From Petrolisthes cinctipes (lineage: Eukaryota > Arthropoda > Malacostraca > Decapoda > Porcellanidae): a DNA stretch of 64,000 bases. Below, piece by piece: positions 1 through 12,800 of this stretch. The stretch covers positions 315,501-379,500 of the forward strand of contig JAWQEG010000369.1 in the NCBI GenBank assembly GCA_033782935.1, given 5' to 3'. Under the pieces are notes generated by a model. That model saw only the letters and a list, made by a program, of their open reading frames with translations. It did no database searches and had not been told where the DNA came from. Within the stretch, counting starts at the first letter, position 1, and each line of letters starts with the position of its first letter. Both the position numbers and the translations under genes were made by a program.

Positions 1-1337
1 TTTTCGGGTGTTTTGAGCCTGAATTTGGGATATAAACGGGTACAGAAGATGCATGCACATATTGACTTTGGGCACCTAAAATATCGATTTTTAGCATGTT
101 TTGGGCCCATATTTTGAAAAAATTCTAGCACTGAGTAGGCATGTACAGATTGCTTATGGGACCCAGAAACATCGAATATTCGGGTGTTTTGACCCTGAAT
201 TTGAGATATAAACGGGTACAGAAGATGCATGCACATATCGACTTTGGACACATTAAATATCGATTTTTAGCATGTTTTGAGCCTATATTTTGAAAACATT
301 CTAGCACTGAGTAGGCATGTACAGATCGCTTCTGGGACCCAAAAATATTTAATTTTCGGGTATTTTGAGCCTGAATTTGAGATATAAAAGGGTACTGAAG
401 ATGAATGCACATATTGACTTTGGGCACCTAAAATATCGATTTTTAGCATGATTTGGGCCCATATATTGAAAAAATTCTAGCACTGAGTAGGCATGTACAG
501 ATCACTTCTGGGACCCCAAAATATCGAATTTTCGGGTGTTTTGAGCCTGAATTTGGGAAATAGACGGGTACAGAAGATGCATACCCATATTGACTTTAGG
601 CTCCTAAAATATTGATTTTCAGCATGTTTTGGGCCTGTATTTTAAACATACTCTAACACAGAGTAGGCATGTACAAATCGCTTCTGGGACCAAAAAATAT
701 AGAATTTTCGGTTGTTTTAAGCCTGAATTTGAGATATAAACGGGTACAGAAGATGCATGCACATATCGACTTTTTGACCCTAAAATATCGATTTTGAGCA
801 TGTTTTGGGCCTGTATTTTGAAAATACTCTAACACAGAGTAGGCATGTACAGATCGCTTCTGGGACCCAAAAATATCGAATTTTAGAGTGTTTTAAACCT
901 GAATTTGGGATGTAAACGGGTACAGAAGATGCATGCACATATCGAGTTTGGACACTTAAAATATCGATTTTTAGCATGTTTTGAGCCTATATTTTGAAAA
1001 TATTCTAGCACTGAGTAGGCATGTTCAGATCGCTTCTGGGACCCAAAAATATTGAATTTACGGGTGTTTTGAGCCTGAATTTGAGATATAAACGGGTACT
1101 GAAGATGCATGCACATATCGACTTTGGGCACTTAAAATATCGATTTTTACCATGTTTTGTTCCCATATCTTGAAAATATTCTAGCACTAAGTAGGCATGT
1201 ACAGATCGCTTCTGGGACCCAAAAATATCGAATTTTCGAGTGTTTTGAGCCTGAATTTAAGATATAAACGGGTACAGAAGATGCATGCACATATCGACTT
1301 TTGGCACCCAAAATATTGATTTTCAGCATGTTCTGTG

Positions 1338-1362
1338 CCTGTATTTTGAAAAAACTAACACG
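1338..1362 (+). repeat. Marker monomer with 2-bp deletion (GAAAAAACTAACACGG)
   Basis: The usual GAAAATACTCTAACACGG is 2 bp shorter here, and the monomer also reads CATGTTCTGTGCC. The combination recurs at about 8550, 11184, 19620, 23133, 55203 and 58015, tying together four different segments of the window. Confidence 0.85.
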
Positions 1363-4300
1363 GAGTAGGCATGTACAGATCGCTTCTGGGACCCAAAAAT
1401 ATCGAATTTTCGGGTGTTTTGAGCCTGAATCTGGGATATAAACGGGTACAGAATATGCATATACATATTGACTTTGGGCAACGAAAATATCGATTTTCAG
1501 CATGTTTTGGGCCTGTATATTGAAAATACTCTACCACGGAGTAGGCATATACAGATCGCTTCTGGAACCCAAAAATTTCGAATTTTCGGGTGTTTTGAGC
1601 CTGAATTTGAGATATAAACGGGTACAGAAGATGCATGCAAGTTTCGACTTTTGGCACCCAAAATATCGATTTTCAGCATGTTCTGTGCCTGTATTTTGAA
1701 AATATTATAGCAATGAGTAGGTATGTACAGATCGCTTCTGGAACCCAAAAATATCGAATTTTCAGGTGTTTTGAGCATGAATTTGGGATATAAACGGGTA
1801 CAGATGATGCATACATATATTGACTTTGGGCACCTAAAATATCGATTTTTAGCATGTTTTGGGCCTGTATTTTGAAAATACTCTAACACAGAGTAGGCAT
1901 GTACAGATCGCTTCTGGGACCCAAAAATATCGAATTTTCGGGTGTTTTGAGCCTGAATTTGAGATATAAACGGGTACAGAAGATTCATGCACATATCGAC
2001 TTTCGACACCTAAAATATCGATTTTAAGTATGTTTTGAGCCTATATTTTGAAAACATTCTAGCCCTGAGTAGGCATGCACAGATCGCTTCTGGGACCCAA
2101 AAATGTCGAATTTTCGGGTGTTTTGAGCCTGAATTTGAGATACAAACAGGTACTGAAGATGCATGAACATATCGACTTTGGACACCTAAAATATTGATTT
2201 TTAACATGTTTTAAGCCTATATTTTGAAAACATTCTAGCACTGACTAGGCATGCACAGATCCCTTCTGGGACCCAAAAATATTGATTTTCGGGTGTTTTG
2301 AGCCTGAATTTGAGATATAAACGGTTACTGAAGATGCATGCACATATCGACTTTGGGCACCTAAAATATCGATTTTGAGCATGTTTTGGGTCTGTATCTT
2401 GAAAATATTCTAGCAAGGAGTAGGCATGTACAGATCGCTTCTGTGACCCAAAAATATCAAATTTTCGGGTGGTTTGAGCCTGAATTAGGGATATAAACGG
2501 GTACAGAAGATGCATGCACATATTGACTTTGGGCACCTAAAATATCGATTTTTAGCATGTTTTGGGCCCATATTTTGAAAAAATTCTAGCACTGAGTAGG
2601 CATGTACAGATTGCTTCTGGGACCCAAAAATGTTAAATTTTCGGTTGTTTTGAGCCTGATTTTGAGATATAAACGGGTACTTAAGATGCATGCACATATC
2701 GACTTTTTGCACCTAAAATATCGATTTTGATTATGTTTTGGGTCTGTACCTTGAAAACTTTCGAGCAAGGAGTAGGCATGTACAGATCGCTTCTGTGACC
2801 CAAAAATATCGAATTTTCGAGTGTTTTGAGCCTGAATTTGGGAAATAAACGGGTACAGAAGATGCATACACATATTAACTTTGGACACCTAAAATATCGA
2901 TTTTAAGCATGTTTTGGGCCTGTTTATTGAAAATACTCTAACACGGAGTATGCATGTACAGATAGCTTCTGGGACCCAAAAATATCGAATTTTCGAGTGT
3001 TCTGAACCTGAATTTGAGATATAAACGGGTACAGAAGATGCATGCACATATCGATTTTGGGCACCTAAAATATTGATTTTCAGCATGTTTTGGGTCTGTA
3101 ATTTGAAAATACTCTAACACGGAGTAGGCATGTACAGATCGCTTCTGGGACCCAAAAATATCGAATTTTCGGGTGTTTTGAGCCTGAATTTGAGATATAA
3201 ACGGGTACTGAAGATGAATTCACATATTGACTTTGGGCACCTAAAATATCGATTTTTAGCATGATTTGGGCCCATATATTGAAAAAATTCTAGCACTGAG
3301 TAGGCATGTACAGATCACTTCTGGGACCCAAAAATATCGAATTTTCGGGTGTTTTGAGCCTGAATTTGGGAAATAAACGGGTACAGAAGATGCATACCCA
3401 TATTGACTTTAGGCACCTAAAATATTGATTTTCAGCATGTTTTGGGCCTGTAATTTAAACATACTCTAACACAGAGTAGGCATGTACAGATCGCTTCTGG
3501 GACCCAAAAATATCGAATTTTCGGTTGTTTTAAGCCTGAATTTGAGATATAAACGGGTACAGAAGATGCATTCACATATCTACTTTTTGCACCTAAAATA
3601 TAGATTTTTAGCATGTTTTGGGCCCATATTTTGAAAAAATTCTAGCACTGAGTAGGCATGTACAGATCGCTTCTGGGACCCAAAAATATCGAATTTTTGG
3701 GTGTTTTGAGCCTGAATTTGAGATATAAACGGGTACAGAAGATGCATGAACATATCGACTTTGGAAACATTAAATATCTATTTTTAGCATGTTTTGAGCC
3801 TATATTTTGAAAACATTCTAGCACTGAGTAGGCATGTACAGATCTCTTCTGGGACCCAAAAATGTTGAATTTTCGGGTGTTTTTAGCCTGAATTTGAGAT
3901 ATAAACGGGTACTGAAGATCCAAGCACATATCTACTTTTTGCACCTAAAATATCGATTTTGATTATGTTTTGGGTCTGTATCTTGAAAACATTCTAGCAA
4001 GGAGTAGGCCTGAACAGATCGCTTCTGTGACATAAAAATATCGAATTTTCGAGTGTTTTGAGCCTGAATTTGGGAAATAAACGGGTACAGAAGATGCATA
4101 CACATATTAACTTTGAGCACCTAAAATTTCGATTTTAAGCATGTTTTGGGCCTATATTTTAAAAATATTCTAGCATTAAGTAGGCATGTACAGATCGCTT
4201 CTGGGACCCAAAAATATCGAATTTTCGGGTGTTTTGAGCCTGAATCTGGGATATAAACGGATTCAGAAGATGCATACACATATTGACTTTGGGCACCTAA

Positions 4301-4508
4301 AATATCGATTTTCAGCATGTTTTAGGCCTGTATTATGAAAATACTCTAACACGGAGTAGGCATGTACAGATCGCTTCTGGGACACAAAGATATCAAATTT
4401 TCGTGTGTTTTGAGCATGAATTTGAGATATAAACGGGTACAGAAGATGCAAGCACATATCGACTTTGGGCACCTAAAATATCGATTTCTAGCATGTTTTG
4501 GGCGTATA

Positions 4509-4545
4509 TCTTGAAAATATTCTAGCACTATAGATCGCTTCTGGG
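4509..4545 (+). repeat. Marker monomer with 12-bp deletion (first of nine)
   Basis: CTAGCACTATAGATCGC replaces CTAGCACTGAGTAGGCATATATAGATCGC, a 12-bp loss. The same junction occurs at about 4529, 14367, 25786, 28238, 30692, 32088, 37178, 38574 and 39794, always in a monomer with GGGCGTATATCTTGAAAATATT and followed by TTTTCAAGTG. Undeleted sister monomers remain at about 20690, 31738, 33838, 38038, 59093, 61196, 62428 and 63837, so the deletion is derived and has spread by HOR copying. Confidence 0.9.
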
Positions 4546-5811
4546 ACCCAAAAATATCGAATTTTCAAGTGTTTTGAGCCTGAATTTGTTGATATAAACG
4601 GGTACTGAAGATGAATACACATATTGACTTTGGGCACCTAAAATATTGATTTCCAGCATGTTTTGGGCCTGTATATTGAAAATACTCTAACACGGAGTAG
4701 GCATGTACAGATCGCTTCTGGGACCCAAAAATATCGAATTTTCGGGTGTTTTGAGCCTGAATTTGAGATATAAACGGGTACAGAAGATGCATACACATAT
4801 TGACTTTGGGCACCTAAAATATTGATTTTCAGCATGTTTTGGGCCTGTATTTTAAACATATTCTAACACAGAGTAGGCATGTACAGATCGCTTCTGGGAC
4901 CCAAAAATATCGAATTTTCGGTTGTTTTAAGCCTGAATTTGAGATATAAACGGGTACAGAAGATGCATGCACATATCGACTTTGGGCACCTAAAATATCG
5001 ATTTTTAGCATGTTTTGGGTGTATATTTTGAAAACATTCTAGCACTGAGTAAGCATGTACAGATCGCTTCTGGGACCCAAAAATATCGAATTTTCGGGTG
5101 TTTTGAGCCTGAATATGAGATATAAACGGGTACAGAAGATACATGCACATATCGACTTTGGGTACCCAAAATATCGATTTTTAGCATGTTTTGGGCCTAT
5201 ATTTTAAAAATATTCTAGCATTAAGTAGGCATGTACAGATCGCTTCTGGGACCCAAAAATTTCGAATTTTCGGGTGTTTTGAGCCTGAATTTGGGATATA
5301 AACGGATTCAGAAGATGCATACACATATTGACTTTGGGCACCTAAAATATCGATTTTCAGCATGTTTTAGGCCTGTATTTTGAAAATACTCTAACACGGA
5401 GTAGGCATGTACAGATCGCTTCTAGGACCCAAAAATATCGAATTTTCGGGTGTATTGAGCCTGAATTTGAGATATAAACGGGTACAGAAGATGCATGCAC
5501 ATATCGACTTTAGGCACTTAAAATATCGATTTTTACCCTGTTTTGGGCCCATAACTTGAAAATATTCTAGCACTGAGTAAGCATGTACAGATCGCTTCTG
5601 GGACCCAAAAATATCGAATTTTTGGGTGTTTAGAGCCTTAATTTGGGATATAAACGGGTACAGAAGATGCATGCTCATATTGACTTTGGGCACCTAAAAT
5701 ATCGATTTTTAGCATGTTTTGGGCACATATTTTGAAAAAATTCTAGCACTGAGTAGGCATGTACAGATTGCTTCTGGGACCCAAATATATCGAATTTTCG
5801 AGTGTTTTGAG

Positions 5812-7556
5812 CCTGAATTTGAGATATTAACGGGTACAGAAGATGCATGCACATATCGACTTTGGAAACATTAAATATCGATTTTTATCATGATTTGAGC
5901 CTATATTTTGAAAACATTCTAGCACTGAGTAGGCATGTACAGATCGCTTCTGGGACCCAAAAATATAGAATTTTCGGATGTTTTGAGCCTGAATTTGGGA
6001 TATAAACGGGTACAGAAGATGCATACACATATTGACTTTGGGCACCTAAAATATCGATTTTTAGCATGTTTTGGGCCTGTATATTGAAAATACTCTACCA
6101 CGAAGTAGGCATATACAGATCGCTTCTGGAACCCAAAAATTTCGAATTTTCGGGTGTTTTGAGCCAGAATTTGAGATATAAACGGGTACAGAAGATGCAT
6201 GCACATATCGACTTTTGGCACCCAAAATATCGATTTTGAGCATGTTTTTGGCCTGTATTTTGAAAATACTCTAACACGGAGTAGTCATGTACAGATCGCT
6301 TCTGGAACCCAAAAATATCGAATTTTCGAGTGTTTTGAGCCTGAATTTAAGATATAAACGGGTACAGAAGATGCATGCACATTTCGAGTTTTGGCACCCA
6401 AAATATCGATTTTCAGCATGTTCTGGGCCTATATTTTGAAAATATTCTAGCACTGAGTAGGTATGTACAGATCGCTTCTAGGACCCAAAAATATCGAATT
6501 TTCGGGTGTATTGAGCCTGAATTTGAGATATAAACGGGTACAGAAGATGCATGCACATATCGACTTTTGGCACCCAAAATATCGATTTTGAGCATGTTTT
6601 TGGCCTGTATTTTGAAAATACTCTAACACGGAGTAGTCATGTACAGATCGCTTCTGGAACCCAAAAATATCGAATTTTCGAGTGTTTTGAGCCTGAATTT
6701 AAGATATAAACGGGTACAGAAGATGCATGCACATTTCGAGTTTTGGCACCCAAAATATCGATTTTCAGCATGTTCTGGGCCTATATTTTGAAAATATTCT
6801 AGCACTGAGTAGGTATGTACAGATCGCTTCTGGAACCCAAAAATATCGAATTTTCGAGTGTTTTGAGCCTGAATTTGAGATATTAACGAGTACAGAAGAT
6901 GCATGCACATATCGACTTTGGAAACATTAAATATCGATTTTTATCATGATTTCAGCCTATATTTTGAAAACATTCTAGCACTGAGTAGGCATGTACAGAT
7001 CGCTTCTGGGACCCAAAAATATCGAATTTTCGGGTGTTTTGAGCCTGAATTTGGGATATAAACGGGTACAGAAGATGCATACACATATTGACTTTGGGCA
7101 CCTAAAATATCGATTTTTAGCATGTTTTGGGCCTGTATATTGAAAATACTCTACCACGAAGTAGGCATATACAGATCGCTTCTGGAACCCAAAAATTTCG
7201 AATTTTCGGGTGTTTTGAGCCTGAATTTGAGATATAAACGGGTACAGAAGATGCATGCACATATCGACTTTTGGCACCCAAAATATCGATTTTGAGCATG
7301 TTTTTGGCCTGTATTTTGAAAATACTCTAACACGGAGTAGTCATGTACAGATCGCTTCTGGGACCCAAAAATATCGAATTTTCGAGTGTTTTGAGCCTGA
7401 ATTTAAGATATAAACGGGTACAGAAGATGCATGCACATTTCGACTTTTGGCACCCAAAATATCGATTTTCAGCATATTTTGAGCCTATATTTTGAAAATA
7501 TTCTAGCACTGAGTAGGCATGTACAGATCGCTTCTGGAACCCAAAAATGTTGAATT
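5812..7556 (+). repeat. Internal 6-monomer repeat (1056 bp) with a nested dimer repeat
   Basis: 5812-6500 and 6868-7556 match at an offset of 1056 bp (6 x 176), sharing rare variants such as GATATTAACG, GGAAACATTAAAT and TTTATCATGATTT. Between them, about 6150-6480 and 6502-6832 form a 352-bp (two-monomer) duplication sharing the rare CACATTTCGAG variant at 6389 and 6741. The same structure is repeated in copy 2 of the giant HOR at +9838, so it predates the giant duplication. Confidence 0.8.
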
Positions 7557-7909
7557 TTAGGGTATTTTGAGCCTGAATTTGAGATACAAACAGTTACTGA
7601 AGATGCATGAACATATCGACTTTGGACACCTAAAATATTGATTTGTAACATGTTTTGAGCCTATATTTTGAAAACATTCTAGCACTGAGTAGGCATGCAC
7701 AGATCCCTTCTGGGACCCAAAAATATTGATTTTCAGGCGTTTTGAGCCTGAATTTGAGATATAAACGGTTACTGAAGATGCATGCACATATCGACTTTAT
7801 GCACCTAAAATATCGATTTTTAGCATGTTTTGGGCCCATATTTTGAAAATACTCTAACACGGAGTAGGCATGTACAGATCGCTTCTGGGACCCAAAAATA
7901 TCGAATTTT

Positions 7910-9838
7910 CGGGTGTTTTGAGCCTGAATCTGGGATATAAACGGGTACAGAAGATGCATACACATATTGTCTTTGGGCAACTAAAATATCGATTTTCAGC
8001 ATGTTTTTGGCCTGTATATTGAAAATACTCTACCAAGGAGTAGGCATGTACAGATTGCTTCTGGGACCCAAAAATATCGAATTTTCGGGTGTTTTGAGCC
8101 TGAATTTGAGATATAAACGGGTACAGAAGATGCATGCACATATCGACTTTGGGCACCCAAAATATCGATTTTGAGCATGTTTTTGGCCTGTATTTTGAAA
8201 ATACTCTAACACGGAGTAGTCATGTACAGATCGCTTCTGGGACCCAAAAATATCGAATTTTCGAGTGTTTTGAGCCTGAATTTAAGATATAAACGGGTAC
8301 AGAAGATGCATATACATATTGTCTTTGGGCAACTAAAATATCGATTTTCAGCATGTTTTGGGCCTGTATATTGAAAATACTCTACCACGGAGTAGGCATG
8401 TACAGATTGCATCTGGGACCCAAAAATATCGAATTTTAGGGTGTTTTGAGCCTGAATTTAAGATATAAACGGTTACAGAAGATGCATGCACATATCGACT
8501 TTTGGCACCCAAAATATTGATTTTCAGCATGTTCTGTGCCTGTATTTTGAAAAAACTAACACGGAGTAGGCATGTACAGATCGCTTCTGGGACCCAAAAA
8601 TATCGAATTTTCGGGTGTTTTGAGCCTGAATCTGGGATATAAACGGGTACAGAATATGCATACACATATTGACTTTGGGCACCTAAAATATCGATTTTTA
8701 GCATGTTTTGGGCACATATTTTGAAAAAATTCTAGCACTGAGTAGGCATGTACAGATTGCTTCTGGGACCCAAATATATCGAATTTTCGGGTGTTTTGAG
8801 CCTGAATTTGATATATTAACGGGTACAGAAGATGCATGCACATATCGACTTTGGAAACATTATATATCGATTTTTATCATGTTTTGAGCCTATATTTTGA
8901 AAACATTCTAGCACTGAGTAGGCATGTACAGATCGCTTCTGGGACCCAAAAATATCGAATTTTCGGGTGTTTTGAGCCTGAATTTGGGATATAAACGGGT
9001 ACAGATGATGCATACACATATTGACTTTGGGCACCTAAAATATCGATTTTTAGCATGTTTTGGGCCTGTATATTGAAAATACTCTACCACGGAGTAGGCA
9101 TATACAGATCGCTTCTGGAACCAAAAAATTTCGAATTTTCGGGTGTTTTGAGCCTGAATTTGAGATATAAACGGGTACAGAAGATGCATGCACATATCGA
9201 CTTTTGGCACCCAAAATATCGATTTTCAGCATGTTTTTGGCCTGTATTTTGTAAATACTCTAACACGGAGTAGTCATGTACAGATCGCTTCTGGGACCCA
9301 AAAATATCGAATTTTCGAGTGTTTTGAGCCTGAATTTAAGATAAAAACGGGTACAGAAGATGCATGCACATTTCGACTTTTGGCACCCAAAATATAGATT
9401 TTCAGCATGTTCTGGGCCTATATTTTGAAAATATTCTAGCACTGAGTAGGTATGTACAGATCGCTTCTGGGACCCAAAAATATCGAATTTTCAGGTGTTT
9501 TGAGCCTGAATTTGAAATACAAACAGGTACTGAAGATGCATGAACATATCGACTTTGGACATCTAAAATATTGATTTGTAACATGTTTTGAGCCTATATT
9601 TTGAAAACATTCTAGCACTGAGTAGGCATGCACAGATCCCTTCTGGGACCCAAAAATATTGTTTTTCAGGCGTTTTGAGCCTGAATTTGAGATATAAACG
9701 GTTACTGAAGATGCATGCACATATCGACTTTGGGCACCTAAAATATCGATTTTGAGCATGTTTTGGGTCTGTATCTTGAAAACATTCTAGCAAGGAGTAG
9801 GCATGTACAGATCGCTTCTGGGACCAAAAAATATCAAA
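7910..9838 (+). repeat. Giant HOR copy 1, remainder without partner
   Basis: These 11 monomers complete the 9838-bp unit, but their counterpart is absent after 17747, where unrelated monomers follow. The segment is not unique, because 8816-9750 resembles 6880-7820 at an offset of 1933 bp (11 monomers minus 3 bp) and 5827-6240 at an offset of 2989 bp. This shows older, smaller duplications inside the giant unit. Near 8550 it carries the 2-bp-deleted GAAAAAACTAAC marker monomer. Confidence 0.85.
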
Positions 9839-12800
9839 TTTTCGGGTGTTTTGAGCCTGAATTTGGGATATAAACGGGTACAGAAGATGCATGCACATAT
9901 TGACTTTGGGCACCTAAAATATCGATTTTTAGCATGTTTTGGGCCCATATTTTGAAAAAATTCTAGCACTGAGTAGGCATGTACAGATTGCTTATGGGAC
10001 CCAGAAACATCGAATATTCGGGTGTTTTGACCCTGAATTTGAGATATAAACGGGTACAGAAGATGCATGCACATATCGACTTTGGACACATTAAATATCG
10101 ATTTTTAGCATGTTTTGAGCCTATATTTTGAAAACATTCTAGCACTGAGTAGGCATGTACAGATCGCTTCTGGGACCCAAAAATATTTAATTTTCGGGTA
10201 TTTTGAGCCTGAATTTGAGATATAAAAGGGTACTGAAGATGAATGCACATATTGACTTTGGGCACCTAAAATATCGATTTTTAGCATGATTTGGGCCCAT
10301 ATATTGAAAAAATTCTAGCACTGAGTAGGCATGTACAGATCACTTCTGGGACCCCAAAATATCGAATTTTCGGGTGTTTTGAGCCTGAATTTGGGAAATA
10401 GACGGGTACAGAAGATGCATACCCATATTGACTTTAGGCTCCTAAAATATTGATTTTCAGCATGTTTTGGGCCTGTATTTTAAACATACTCTAACACAGA
10501 GTAGGCATGTACAAATCGCTTCTGGGACCAAAAAATATAGAATTTTCGGTTGTTTTAAGCCTGAATTTGAGATATAAACGGGTACAGAAGATGCATGCAC
10601 ATATCGACTTTTTGACCCTAAAATATCGATTTTGAGCATGTTTTGGGCCTGTATTTTGAAAATACTCTAACACAGAGTAGGCATGTACAGATCGCTTCTG
10701 GGACCCAAAAATATCGAATTTTAGAGTGTTTTAAACCTGAATTTGGGATGTAAACGGGTACAGAAGATGCATGCACATATCGAGTTTGGACACTTAAAAT
10801 ATCGATTTTTAGCATGTTTTGAGCCTATATTTTGAAAATATTCTAGCACTGAGTAGGCATGTTCAGATCGCTTCTGGGACCCAAGAATATTGAATTTACG
10901 GGTGTTTTGAGCCTGAATTTGAGATATAAACGGGTACTGAAGATGCATGCACATATCGACTTTGGGCACTTAAAATATCGATTTTTACCATGTTTTGTTC
11001 CCATATCTTGAAAATATTCTAGCACTAAGTAGGCATGTACAGATCGCTTCTGGGACCCAAAAATATCGAATTTTCGAGTGTTTTGAGCCTGAATTTAAGA
11101 TATAAACGGGTACAGAAGATGCATGCACATATCGACTTTTGGCACTCAAAATATTGATTTTCAGCATGTTCTGTGCCTGTATTTTGAAAAAACTAACACG
11201 GAGTAGGCATGTACAGATCGCTTCTGGGACCCAAAAATATCGAATTTTCGGGTGTTTTGAGCCTGAATCTGGGATATAAACGGGTACAGAATATGCATAT
11301 ACATATTGACTTTGGGCAACGAAAATATCGATTTTCAGCATGTTTTGGGCCTGTATATTGAAAATACTCTACCACGGAGTAGGCATATACAGATCGCTTC
11401 TGGAACCCAAAAATTTCGAATTTTCGGGTGTTTTGAGCCTGAATTTGAGATATAAACGGGTACAGAAGATGCATGCAAGTTTCGACTTTTGGCACCCAAA
11501 ATATCGATTTTCAGCATGTTCTGTGCCTGTATTTTGAAAATATTATAGCAATGAGTAGGTATGTACAGATCGCTTCTGGAACCCAAAAATATCGAATTTT
11601 CAGGTGTTTTGAGCATGAATTTGGGATATAAACGGGTACAGATGATGCATACATATATTGACTTTGGGCACCTAAAATATCGATTTTTAGCATGTTTTGG
11701 GCCTGTATTTTGAAAATACTCTAACACAGAGTAGGCATGTACAGATCGCTTCTGGGACCCAAAAATATCGAATTTTCGGGTGTTTTGAGCCTGAATTTGA
11801 GATATAAACGGGTACAGAAGATTCATGCACATATCGACTTTCGACACCTAAAATATCGATTTTAAGTATGTTTTGAGCCTATATTTTGAAAACATTCTAG
11901 CCCTGAGTAGGCATGCACAGATCGCTTCTGGGACCCAAAAATGTCGAATTTTCGGGTGTTTTGAGCCTGAATTTGAGATACAAACAGGTACTGAAGATGC
12001 ATGAACATATCGACTTTGGACACCTAAAATATTGATTTTTAACATGTTTTAAGCCTATATTTTGAAAACATTCTAGCACTGACTAGGCATGCACAGATCC
12101 CTTCTGGGACCCAAAAATATTGATTTTCGGGTGTTTTGAGCCTGAATTTGAGATATAAACGGTTACTGAAGATGCATGCACATATCGACTTTGGGCACCT
12201 AAAATATCGATTTTGAGCATGTTTTGGGTCTGTATCTTGAAAATATTCTAGCAAGGAGTAGGCATGTACAGATCGCTTCTGTGACCCAAAAATATCAAAT
12301 TTTCGGGTGTTTTGAGCCTGAATTAGGGATATAAACGGGTACAGAAGATGCATGCACATATTGACTTTGGGCACCTAAAATATCGATTTTTAGCATGTTT
12401 TGGGCCCATATTTTGAAAAAATTCTAGCACTGAGTAGGCATGTACAGATTGCTTCTGGGACCCAAAAATGTTAAATTTTCGGTTGTTTTGAGCCTGATTT
12501 TGAGATATAAACGGGTACTTAAGATGCATGCACATATCGACTTTTTGCACCTAAAATATCGATTTTGATTATGTTTTGGGTCTGTACCTTGAAAACTTTC
12601 GAGCAAGGAGTAGGCATGTACAGATCGCTTCTGTGACCCAAAAATATCGAATTTTCGAGTGTTTTGAGCCTGAATTTGGGAAATAAACGGGTACAGAAGA
12701 TGCATACACATATTAACTTTGGACACCTAAAATATCGATTTTAAGCATGTTTTGGGCCTGTTTATTGAAAATACTCTAACACGGAGTATGCATGTACAGA

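Larger units (their letters stand above)
1..7909 (+). repeat. Giant HOR (9838-bp period), copy 1, duplicated part
   Basis: This block matches 9839-17747 base for base at a constant offset of 9838 bp, including all its indels. The period is 56 monomers minus 18 bp. About a dozen substitutions were found by eye, for example 1048/10886 (A to G in the CCAAAAATATTG motif), 3219/13057, 5262/15100, 5580/15418, 6780/16618 and 7559/17397. Identity is therefore above 99.7%, whereas monomers inside the block differ from each other far more. The block starts at the window edge and may extend upstream. Confidence 0.93.

Noticed and set aside
1497..2009. Longest open frame (170 codons, minus strand) and hundreds of 60- to 165-codon frames as protein genes
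   Set aside because: They repeat with the satellite monomer and overlap each other in several frames. They change length with indels of 1, 2, 5, 12 or 58 bp and match no protein family I know. No codon bias, promoter or splice structure accompanies them.
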